NCBI GenBank assembly: GCA_029934165.1
Contig: JAOZMU010000244.1
Location: forward strand, 1 to 5,859
Origin: Bacteroidales bacterium
Lineage (GTDB): Bacteria; Bacteroidota; Bacteroidia; Bacteroidales; JAOZMU01
DNA length: 5,859 bases
Reading direction: 5' to 3'
The position numbers and the translations under genes were made by a program. The notes under the pieces were generated by a model. That model saw only the letters and a list, made by a program, of their open reading frames with translations, ran no database searches and was not told the origin of the DNA. Shown here piece by piece: positions 1 to 5,644 of the stretch (positions within the stretch are counted from its first letter, which is position 1; each line of letters opens with the position of its first letter).

Positions 1-35
1 TTGGGTTTACTCAAATATACAAAATTTGTCCAACT

Positions 36-1115
36 TTAGACGGGTAGCCCAATTTCCCAATTTTCGCCAATAATATTTGGCGAATGTGTTGCTACTAAGA
101 TGTTTGTGCTTGTCAATTCAACAATTTTCCTTAAATCATCGACAAAACAATTTTGCCATGAAATATGCAGCGATATTTCTGGCTCGTCAATTAGAATTAA
201 CGTTTTTGGTTCTGTTTTAAATAACAAGGTGTAGAATAAAACCAATTTGTGCTGTTCTCCAGACGACAGCCCTTCAATCGGAATTTGATTGCCTGTAACC
301 TTTGAAGTGAAAACAAACCCTTTCTTTTTGCTGATTTTAACATGTTTATATAAAAATCGCTTATTAATTAATTCTATGAAAACTTTAAGCTTTTTAGCCA
401 AATCGTCAAAAACATCTAGCTTTTTCTTGTTATCTTCAACATAAACAGAAAGAACCCTTTGCATAAAATCATCTTGCTGCCAATCGTATTGAAAATTTTG
501 ATATTCTTCTTTGCCAATAATTCCTACATTAAATAATAATTCTCTCTTTTTTTTGAGATTATTAAGTTCAGTGGAAAACTCTTCTGATTTTATTTTTGCA
601 GCATCTTTTGTTCCTGCAAGCCTTGTTGGGTAGGTTGCATCTAACTTATCTGCAATTTGTTGAGATTCTTTGCGCTTGTTTACAATAACCTCCATTAATT
701 CATCAGAAAGTTCTATAATTGTTTTTTTATTACCATTCTCTGCCAAAAGTCTTTCGGTTTCTATCAAAATAACTTCGGAAGAAAAGAAATCTTCAAATCC
801 TTCATGTAAAGATGTTTTTTGTACTTGAATTTCTTTTAGATTTCCTTTTGTATGTTTTGCATACACTCTATTTGCTGTATCTTTACGTAGTATTATTTCC
901 CTGTTATCTGAGAGTCGAATGCTAAATCGTTTAAAAATAACACTATCGAAAAATTTGGTGTCAGCATTGAATAACGCTTCAACCATCTTCAACAAAACAG
1001 TTTTGCCGAAACCATTTTCGCCAACCATGAGAGTTATTCCATCTTCATGGAATTTTATGCTGTGGTCGAAAATATCAAATAACTTTTCGACTTTTATTTC
1101 TATGATTGTTAACAT
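36..1115 (-). CDS. ABC-type/AAA family ATPase (SMC/OLD-like nucleotide-binding fold, COG3950-like)
   Basis: This 359-aa soluble ATPase should bind and hydrolyse ATP; its partner and substrate are unknown. Visible motifs are a Walker A GENGFGKT (residues 32-39), an ABC signature LSSGEQ (283-288), a Walker B LILIDEPE (306-313) running into the D-loop EISLH, and a switch histidine in THSP (343-346). The middle (about 130-195) is charged and helical, at most a short coiled coil, far shorter than in Rad50 or SMC. No TOPRIM, HNH or membrane segment is visible. The protein ends soon after the switch histidine, as many small AAA_15/AAA_21-type ATPases do, so I do not call it truncated. The first ATG is used because it leaves the usual 30 or so residues before Walker A. 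It lies 37 nt downstream of the double-zinc-ribbon gene on the same strand, so the two are probably one operon. The ATPase fold is certain from the motifs. A role in defence or DNA metabolism would be inference only. Confidence 0.9.
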   Translation of the reverse strand: MLTIIEIKVEKLFDIFDHSIKFHEDGITLMVGENGFGKTVLLKMVEALFNADTKFFDSVIFKRFSIRLSDNREIILRKDTANRVYAKHTKGNLKEIQVQKTSLHEGFEDFFSSEVILIETERLLAENGNKKTIIELSDELMEVIVNKRKESQQIADKLDATYPTRLAGTKDAAKIKSEEFSTELNNLKKKRELLFNVGIIGKEEYQNFQYDWQQDDFMQRVLSVYVEDNKKKLDVFDDLAKKLKVFIELINKRFLYKHVKISKKKGFVFTSKVTGNQIPIEGLSSGEQHKLVLFYTLLFKTEPKTLILIDEPEISLHISWQNCFVDDLRKIVELTSTNILVATHSPNIIGENWEIGLPV

Positions 1116-1152
1116 ATTCTATTTTTTACAACAAAATTGGCTTAAAAACACC

Positions 1153-1914
1153 CTACAACGAAATATCAAGAACATCTTCGTCGTCATCGTCAAAAGGCTC
1201 GTTGTCTTTGCTTTGCGAGTTTTCTATCGATGTAGTTTTTGGGTCTGGCGTTGGTTGATTGCTGTTTTGCGGTGTCCCACAATATTGGCAAACAACAGCA
1301 TCGGCAGGGATTTTGTGCTGGCACTGAGTGCATTTTTTAAATTGCTCGGCGTTGCAGTGCGGACAAAATTGTTGGTCGAAACCAATTTTTGTGCGGCAAT
1401 TTATACACGATTTTTTCTTCGTCTGAAGTTGGTAATCGGTTTTTAATTTTGGCGTATTGTACTCGACAACAGGCTGTTCTGTTTTTTGCTCGACTTGTTT
1501 CTCGGAGGTGTCGTAAATCTCAAAGTTTTGTTTTGCCTGTCTCCAACCGTTGTCGCTCAGAAAACGTTCTGGATGACTTTCGCCACGAACAAAAGTGTAT
1601 TTTCCTTTGACTGTTGCATTTGCTGGGCGTTGCTTTTTTTTCTTTTCCTTCGATGGGCTGTACTTCAGTTCCTTATCCGAATCTTTTATGGCAAAAGGTT
1701 TTATACCTTCCAAATCTACATAAAAAATTCGTTCTTCTGCATCGCCACGAAAACGCACGTGCAGATACACCAATTTTGGTGAGCTACCGACAAGATAATT
1801 TATTAATTCTTCATCAATCGGAAAAGTAATTTCGCGTCCATCGGGAAGGAGTACATTCATCGAAACCACATTATCTTTTTGTTGCCAAGCAACTTGTTTT
1901 AACTCGCTAATCAT
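1153..1914 (-). CDS. Double zinc ribbon protein with unrecognised N-terminal domain and acidic tail
   Basis: This 253-aa protein is of unknown function. Residues 1-78 alternate hydrophobic and polar stretches and look like a small beta-rich domain that I do not recognise. A lysine-rich linker follows (about 84-95), then a second conserved-looking patch (about 103-135). Two zinc ribbons come next: C170-x2-C173-x10-C184-x2-C187 and C195-x2-C198-x10-C209-x2-C212, a typical double zinc ribbon (DZR) layout. The C-terminus is low-complexity and strongly acidic (about 238-250, a run of D and E). There is no signal peptide or membrane segment, so it should be cytoplasmic. DZR modules usually bind zinc structurally and mediate protein or nucleic-acid contacts; they are seldom catalytic. 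The gene is first in an apparent operon with the ATPase and could be its partner or adaptor, which is inference. The first ATG is the natural start. A -7-like promoter element lies about 67 nt upstream. Confidence 0.85.
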   Translation of the reverse strand: MISELKQVAWQQKDNVVSMNVLLPDGREITFPIDEELINYLVGSSPKLVYLHVRFRGDAEERIFYVDLEGIKPFAIKDSDKELKYSPSKEKKKKQRPANATVKGKYTFVRGESHPERFLSDNGWRQAKQNFEIYDTSEKQVEQKTEQPVVEYNTPKLKTDYQLQTKKKSCINCRTKIGFDQQFCPHCNAEQFKKCTQCQHKIPADAVVCQYCGTPQNSNQPTPDPKTTSIENSQSKDNEPFDDDDEDVLDISL

Positions 1915-1980
1915 TACCGCTTTAGTTTAATAATACTGAGAAATCTTCGCTCTTCGTTACAATTTTATTATGCACAAAAA

Positions 1981-1988
1981 CAAATATA
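1981..1988 (-). promoter_or_regulatory. Candidate Bacteroidota -7 promoter element for the zinc-ribbon/ATPase pair
   Basis: On the minus strand this reads TATATTTG, a full match to the Bacteroidota -7 consensus TAnnTTTG. It lies 66 nt upstream of the 253-aa gene and would give a leader of roughly 60 nt. No good -33 TTTG lies at the expected 19-21 nt spacing; the nearest is about 30 nt away. Such short motifs recur by chance in AT-rich DNA, so this is tentative. Confidence 0.35.
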
Positions 1989-2055
1989 ACAAAAATTATC
2001 TGGTTACTGACCTTGTTGCAAAAAAAGTTTCGGACAGCGGAATATCAAAAATTAG

Positions 2056-2087
2056 GTTCGACGAACAAATTTTGTTTTTTAGTCGAG
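2056..2087. repeat. Nested inverted repeat / potential hairpin
   Basis: An outer stem pairs TTCGAC (2057-2062) with GTCGAG (2082-2087), including one G-T wobble. It encloses AACAAA-T-TTTGTT (2064-2076), a perfect 6+1+6 palindrome. A second small palindrome, GTTCG-A-CGAAC, occupies 2056-2066. No gene ends nearby on either strand, so it is not an obvious terminator. It could be an operator or a remnant of a larger element. Confidence 0.35.
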
Positions 2088-2103
2088 TTTGTTTGTGAAA
2101 TTT

Positions 2104-2330
2104 GGCTGTCTTTTCAAACTGCTGGCTACAAAGGCGTTTTATGACAGGGATTGTAGCGATGTCTTCGACCGTTTTATAGGATTCGTTTTTGCTTTTTCCA
2201 ACTTATGCAAGTTAATTTTAGCAGAGTGACCGAAGGAAGCTCCTGCCCCAACATTGCCAAAAACGCAAGACACAAGGCAACTACAAGCGGAAAGCCCACG
2301 AGCCGCCCTGAAAAAATCTGATTGTTGCTG
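2104..2330. repeat. GC-rich non-coding block, candidate dispersed Bacteroidota intergenic element
   Basis: This block is much richer in G+C than its flanks and no frame through it looks coding. It contains phrases such as GACAGGGATTGTAGCG (2143-2158), ACCGAAGGAAGCTCCTG (2229-2245) and CTACAAGCGGAAAGCCC (2281-2297). From memory, these resemble a family of intergenic repeats in Bacteroidota genomes; I could not check this by search. It has internal pairing: GCTACAA (2125-2131) with TTGTAGC (2151-2157), and CGTTTTTG (2184-2191) with CAAAAACG (2258-2265). There is no transposase or target-site duplication, so it could be a degenerate copy, a structured RNA or simply old non-coding DNA. Confidence 0.4.
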
Positions 2331-2370
2331 GGTATGTTTTTTATTGCTCGTTATAATTTAAATGTTATGC

Positions 2371-2445
2371 ACTTTTTAATATTTGACTGAAAATCAGCAA
2401 CAAACAGCAAATAATGGTATAGATTAATTTAATCTTCGTTCTAAA
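2371..2445 (+). repeat. Direct repeat, copy A (upstream of the zinc-ribbon lipoprotein gene)
   Basis: Positions 2371-2383 match copy B (3207-3219) at 13 of 13 bases. Positions 2391-2445 match 3246-3300 at 46 of 55 bases without a gap. Between the two blocks copy A has 7 nt where copy B has 26. That junction can form a small hairpin in copy A: CTGA (2387-2390) pairs with TCAG (2394-2397), extended by TTG/CAA past a bulged A. An 8-T run follows at 2448-2455. The 3' part of this copy overlaps the -33-like site of the downstream gene, so it may help drive transcription. Confidence 0.8.
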
Positions 2446-2465
2446 CCTTTTTTTTATTATCTTTG
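2434..2465 (+). promoter_or_regulatory. Candidate Bacteroidota promoter of the zinc-ribbon lipoprotein gene
   Basis: A -7 element TATCTTTG (2458-2465) matches TAnnTTTG fully. A -33-like TTCG (2434-2437, one base off TTTG) lies 20 nt upstream, which is normal spacing for this class. Transcription would begin around 2470, giving a leader of about 30 nt that is almost entirely A and T and has no Shine-Dalgarno sequence, as is common in Bacteroidota. Confidence 0.5.
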
Positions 2466-2500
2466 ATTGGAATATTTTTTTAAATTTAAAACTTAAAATT

Positions 2501-3178
2501 ATGAAAATTCAAGCCTTTTTAATTGTCTTCGCTCTTTTCTTTGCCTTTATTGGTTGCAAGCAAACGACGGAATCCGAAGGTAATGCGTGGAAAAACAATG
2601 TCGAGTCAGTAAAATCGCTAGCTATCGACTATCCAAATTACAAACCATTTTTGGAAGCGCAGATAAAAGCAGCCCAAAAAGTAATGGAAGCCGCCAAAGG
2701 AATCTCTGATGAAGAGAAAAAAATCGAAAAGATGTCCGATGCTAACGAGCTGATAAACAAAGGAATTGTTGGTGAGTTGAAGAAAATTAAAGCAACAACA
2801 AGCGACCTCAAAACAACTATCAACAGCGCAACAGGAACAAAGTTTGGCGAAAGCGAAAGCACAGCCAAAAGAATCCTTCAAGAGGCTAACGATGCCATTC
2901 TGGAATCGCAAAAAATACTCAAAGCAAACGTCGCCAGTAAAGAAGATGGAATCCGAATGGCGCGTAAAGCTAACCAGCTGCTTACCGACAAAGAAAATGA
3001 AGTATCGGAGTTCATGACGAAATTTGAATCGGCAAATTCCAAAAAAATCGATGTGAAAACCGATGAAAAAACCGATGTGAAAAAAGATGAGCCAAAAATG
3101 GTGAAATGCGAATATTGCAAAGTTAAAAACGATGCCAAAAACGCTAAATGCTCTGCGTGTGGCGCACCGATGAAATAA
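2501..3178 (+). CDS. Lipoprotein with helical middle and C-terminal zinc ribbon, function unknown
   Basis: This 225-aa protein has a type II signal peptide: a short basic start, a hydrophobic stretch (residues 5-18) and the lipobox FIGC, with Cys19 as the lipidated residue. Residues about 28-180 are rich in A, K, E and S and look almost wholly helical, perhaps coiled coil. A lysine/aspartate repeat linker (184-199) leads to a zinc ribbon, C203-x2-C206-x10-C217-x2-C220, five residues from the end. I do not recognise the family. A zinc ribbon beyond an export signal is odd, because these modules are mostly cytoplasmic and four cysteines would face an oxidising compartment. The gene has its own promoter candidate, a 3' terminator and a flanking direct repeat, so it is probably monocistronic. 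The first ATG is right because it gives an intact signal peptide. A cytoplasmic protein with an N-terminal membrane anchor is the main alternative. Confidence 0.88.
   Translation: MKIQAFLIVFALFFAFIGCKQTTESEGNAWKNNVESVKSLAIDYPNYKPFLEAQIKAAQKVMEAAKGISDEEKKIEKMSDANELINKGIVGELKKIKATTSDLKTTINSATGTKFGESESTAKRILQEANDAILESQKILKANVASKEDGIRMARKANQLLTDKENEVSEFMTKFESANSKKIDVKTDEKTDVKKDEPKMVKCEYCKVKNDAKNAKCSACGAPMK
3050..3097 (+). repeat. Short in-frame tandem repeat (4 x 12 bp) in the lipoprotein linker
   Basis: Four 12-bp units starting with GAT encode DVKT, DEKT, DVKK and DEPK (residues 184-199). They form a charged flexible spacer between the helical part and the zinc ribbon. Units 1 and 3 differ by two bases only, so slippage could change linker length without breaking the frame. 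Confidence 0.7.
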
Positions 3179-3206
3179 ATTTATACGCGCAAATTAATCA
3201 CCCTGT

Positions 3207-3300
3207 ACTTTTTAATATTGAGACAAGGATTTACGAATTTATTGTAAATCAGCAAGAAACAGTAAGTAGTGGTATATGTTAATTAAATCTTTGTTATAAA
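3207..3300 (+). repeat. Direct repeat, copy B (downstream of the lipoprotein gene, upstream of dcp)
   Basis: This copy matches copy A in two blocks: 3207-3219 (13 of 13) and 3246-3300 (46 of 55). Its 19 extra nucleotides in between help form a hairpin: GATTTAC (3228-3234) pairs perfectly with GTAAATC (3244-3250) around a 9-nt loop. The copy runs directly into the terminator stem at 3302. It begins 28 bp after the lipoprotein stop codon and may be part of that gene's 3' UTR. Confidence 0.8.
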
Positions 3301-3301
3301 G

Positions 3302-3343
3302 CCGAATTGAAGCATAAAAAATTGCTTTAATTCGGTTTTTTTT
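3302..3343 (+). terminator. Rho-independent terminator of the zinc-ribbon lipoprotein gene
   Basis: CCGAATTGAAGCA (3302-3314) pairs with TGCTTTAATTCGG (3323-3335) as a 13-bp stem with one G-T wobble and an 8-nt A-rich loop. Eight T residues follow (3336-3343). It lies about 125 bp after the lipoprotein stop codon and should separate that gene from dcp. Confidence 0.9.
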
Positions 3344-3384
3344 GTTTTAACAAATCTTTTCTTTTTTCAAACATTATGAATTTA

Positions 3385-3392
3385 TACTTTTG
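3385..3392 (+). promoter_or_regulatory. Candidate -7 promoter element of dcp
   Basis: TACTTTTG fully matches TAnnTTTG and lies 43 nt upstream of the dcp ATG, just past the terminator. No good -33 TTTG lies about 20 nt upstream; that position falls in a T-rich stretch. A GGAGG at 3392-3396 overlaps the end of the motif, but it is about 40 nt from the ATG and so too far to be its ribosome binding site. Confidence 0.45.
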
Positions 3393-3435
3393 GAGGAAAT
3401 TTATTATCATTCATCTAATTATTTAAATTTATTGT

Positions 3436-5586
3436 ATGAAAAGAATTAGTTTAATTCTGATTTGCTCTTTATCAATACTTTACTCTTGCAACCAAGGAAA
3501 ACAAGACACGCAAGATAAAGCAAACGAGCAGGATTCGACAAACACAGAAAACACCGATAATCCGTTTTTTGTTGAATTTACCACACCTTTTGGCGCACCA
3601 GATTTTGAAAATATCAAAACAGAGCATTTTATGCCAGCGTTCAAAAAAGGTATCGAAGAGCAAAAAATGGCTATCGAAGCAATCGTAAATAGCACCGAAG
3701 AACCAACTTTCGAAAACACGATTGTAGCAATGGAAAACAACGGCGAAATTCTTGGACGTGTTTCGATGGTTTTCTTCAACCTAAACTCGGCAGAAACAAC
3801 CGATGAGATTCAAAAACTTGCTCAGGAAATTACTCCGCTTTTGTCTAAACACGGCGACGAGGTAGCCCTTAATGAAAAGCTATTTGCCAAAGTGAAAGCA
3901 GTTTACGACAAAAAAGCAGACCTAAAACTTACAACCGAACAAGCCGTTCTTTTGGACGAGACTTACAAAGGATTTGTTCGTGGTGGTGCAAACCTAACTG
4001 GCGAGAAAAAAGAGGAGTTCAAAAAAGTGAACCAAGAACTTTCTATGCTTTCGCTTAAATTTGGACAAAATCTTTTGGCAGAAACAAACGATTTTCAACT
4101 TGTCATCGACAAAGAAGAAGACCTCGACGGGCTGACAGAAGACATCAAAGCTGCTGCTCTTGAGACTGGAAATGAAACAGAAAACAAAGGCAAATGGGTG
4201 TTTACACTACAACGTCCGAGCATTTACCCTTTCTTGACTTACTCTAACAAACGCGAGCTGCGCGAAAAGATTTTCAAAGGATACATTAACCGAGGAAACA
4301 ACGATAACGCACAGGACAACAAAGAGATTTTAGCAAAAATTGCTTCTCTACGTGTAACACGCGCAAACTTGTTGGGCTACAAATCGCACGCAGCTTTTAT
4401 TCTTGAAGAAAACATGGCAGAAAATTCTGACAATGTTTACAAACTACTAAACCAACTTATCAACGCAGCTCTTCCAATCGCAAAAGAAGAAGTGAAAGAG
4501 TTACAAAAAGTTATGGATAAAGAAAATCCGGGACAAAAAATCGAAGCTTGGGACTGGAGATATTACGCAGAAAAAGTTCGTCAAGAAAAATACGACCTCA
4601 GCGAAGAAGCATTGCGCCCTTATTTCGAGCTAGAAAACTCGTTGAACGGCATGTTCCAAGTTGCAGATAAATTGTGGGGATTGAAATTTACCGAGCGAAA
4701 AGATATTCCGGTTTATCACAAAGACGTTCGCGTTTTTGAAGTTAAAGAAGCAGACGGCTCTTCAATCGGACTATTATATATGGACTTTTTTCCACGTGCA
4801 GGCAAACGTGGTGGCGCATGGATGACATCGTTCCGTAAACAACATATTAAAGACGGCAAAAATGTTAAGCCACTGATTTCCACTGTTTTCAACTTCACGA
4901 AACCAACAGGCGACAAACCAGCACTTTTGTCTTTCGACCACGTTACGACACTTTATCACGAGTTTGGACACGCACTTCATGGTCTTCTTTCAAAATGTAC
5001 ATACAACTCACTTTCAGGGACTTCGGTAGCTCGCGACTTTGTCGAACTTCCATCGCAAATCATGGAAAACTGGGCTGGCGAAAAAGAAGTGCTGAAAATG
5101 TATGCAAAACATTATAAAACTGGCGAAATTATTCCAGATGAATTAATGGAAAAAATGGAAAAAAGTGGAAACTTCAACCAAGGTTTTACCACTGTCGAAT
5201 ATCTTGCTGCTGCATTTCTCGACATGAAATGGCACACAATGACAGAGGCAAAAGAAGAGAAAGTCATCGAATTTGAGAAAGCTGCATTGGACGAAATCAA
5301 CCTTATCAAAGAAATCGTTGTACGCTACCGAAGTACATATTTCTCGCACATTTTCAGTGGCGGATATTCGTCGGGATATTATAGCTATATTTGGGCAGAA
5401 ATCCTTGATGCTGACGCTTTTAACGCTTTCAAAGAAAACGGTATTTTCGACAAGGAAACAGCACAAGCATTCCGCGAAAACGTCCTACAACAAGGCGGAA
5501 CAGATGCTCCGATGAAATTGTACAAACAATTCCGTGGACAAGAACCAACAACAGACGCACTTCTAAAACGTCGTGGACTGAACTAA
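3436..5586 (+). CDS. dcp: Peptidyl-dipeptidase Dcp, M3 family zinc metallopeptidase, predicted lipoprotein
   Basis: This 716-aa M3A peptidase is predicted to release dipeptides from the C-termini of short peptides. The zinc site is H508-E509-F-G-H512, with Glu509 catalytic, and Glu537 in DFVELPSQ is the third zinc ligand 25 residues later. The substrate-binding C-terminal motif is present as H638, Y644 and Y651, with the 6- and 7-residue spacing expected in Dcp. The flanking NFTKP, LSGT and GGYSSGYYSY patches also fit Dcp. The M3 catalytic domain covers roughly 260-713, with the helical N-terminal region before it. Unlike E. coli Dcp (about 680 aa, without a lipoprotein signal), it starts with a type II signal peptide ending LYSC (Cys18) and a Q/N/T/D-rich linker to about residue 42. 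It should therefore act in the periplasm or on the outer membrane. No key residue is missing. The gene stands alone between two terminators. A sister M3A oligopeptidase specificity is the alternative. Confidence 0.95.
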   Translation: MKRISLILICSLSILYSCNQGKQDTQDKANEQDSTNTENTDNPFFVEFTTPFGAPDFENIKTEHFMPAFKKGIEEQKMAIEAIVNSTEEPTFENTIVAMENNGEILGRVSMVFFNLNSAETTDEIQKLAQEITPLLSKHGDEVALNEKLFAKVKAVYDKKADLKLTTEQAVLLDETYKGFVRGGANLTGEKKEEFKKVNQELSMLSLKFGQNLLAETNDFQLVIDKEEDLDGLTEDIKAAALETGNETENKGKWVFTLQRPSIYPFLTYSNKRELREKIFKGYINRGNNDNAQDNKEILAKIASLRVTRANLLGYKSHAAFILEENMAENSDNVYKLLNQLINAALPIAKEEVKELQKVMDKENPGQKIEAWDWRYYAEKVRQEKYDLSEEALRPYFELENSLNGMFQVADKLWGLKFTERKDIPVYHKDVRVFEVKEADGSSIGLLYMDFFPRAGKRGGAWMTSFRKQHIKDGKNVKPLISTVFNFTKPTGDKPALLSFDHVTTLYHEFGHALHGLLSKCTYNSLSGTSVARDFVELPSQIMENWAGEKEVLKMYAKHYKTGEIIPDELMEKMEKSGNFNQGFTTVEYLAAAFLDMKWHTMTEAKEEKVIEFEKAALDEINLIKEIVVRYRSTYFSHIFSGGYSSGYYSYIWAEILDADAFNAFKENGIFDKETAQAFRENVLQQGGTDAPMKLYKQFRGQEPTTDALLKRRGLN

Positions 5587-5607
5587 TTATCTAATTTGTA
5601 ATCACAT

Positions 5608-5644
5608 AAAAAAAAGCGATGCTCGTACAAGCATCGCTTTTTTT
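5608..5644. terminator. Rho-independent terminator of dcp, possibly bidirectional
   Basis: GCGATGCT (5616-5623) and AGCATCGC (5630-5637) form a perfect 8-bp stem with a 6-nt loop. Seven T residues follow (5638-5644) and eight A residues precede it (5608-5615), so it could work in both directions. It starts 21 bp after the dcp stop codon. Confidence 0.93.

Larger units (their letters stand above)
1915..2500. other. 586-bp divergent intergenic region without a recognisable gene
   Basis: This region separates the minus-strand pair from the plus-strand lipoprotein gene. No reading frame in it looks coding. From left to right it holds a minus-strand -7 promoter candidate (1981-1988), a nested inverted repeat (2056-2087), a GC-rich structured block (about 2104-2330), one copy of a direct repeat (2371-2445) and a plus-strand promoter candidate (2434-2465). 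Base composition changes abruptly: 2221-2310 is about 58% G+C by hand count, while 2341-2430 is about 23%. Confidence 0.8.

Noticed and set aside
12..19. Minus-strand TATATTTG match downstream of the ATPase gene
   Set aside because: It would serve only a gene outside the window, has no -33 partner at normal spacing, and such a short AT-rich motif is easily found by chance.
36..90. Possible C-terminal truncation of the ATPase, since it ends 15 residues after the switch histidine motif
   Set aside because: Small ATPases of this type commonly end shortly after THSP-x-I-I, and all catalytic motifs are present.
919..1829. Several plus-strand open frames opposite the minus-strand operon
   Set aside because: Their translations are rich in F, C and R with no domain signal, and they lie opposite genes with clear ATPase and zinc-ribbon motifs. 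They are antisense shadows.
36..1914. Assignment of the pair to Septu, Gabija or a retron ATPase system
   Set aside because: There is no HNH, TOPRIM, helicase or reverse transcriptase motif in the pair, and no structured ncRNA can be tied to it.
2104..2330. tRNA or other known RNA gene in the GC-rich block
   Set aside because: No cloverleaf, anticodon arm or TpsiC-like motif could be found, and no riboswitch family I know fits.
2618..3138. Minus-strand frames opposite the zinc-ribbon lipoprotein gene
   Set aside because: They are F/S/C-rich, mirror the K/E/A-rich coding strand, and have no promoter or motif of their own.
3392..3396. GGAGG resembling a Shine-Dalgarno sequence before dcp
   Set aside because: It is about 40 nt from the ATG and no start codon with a meaningful frame lies 5-10 nt after it. 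Bacteroidota genes seldom rely on this motif.
3472..5515. Minus- and plus-strand alternative frames across dcp
   Set aside because: The M3 peptidase frame is complete with all catalytic residues; the others are shadows without supporting features.
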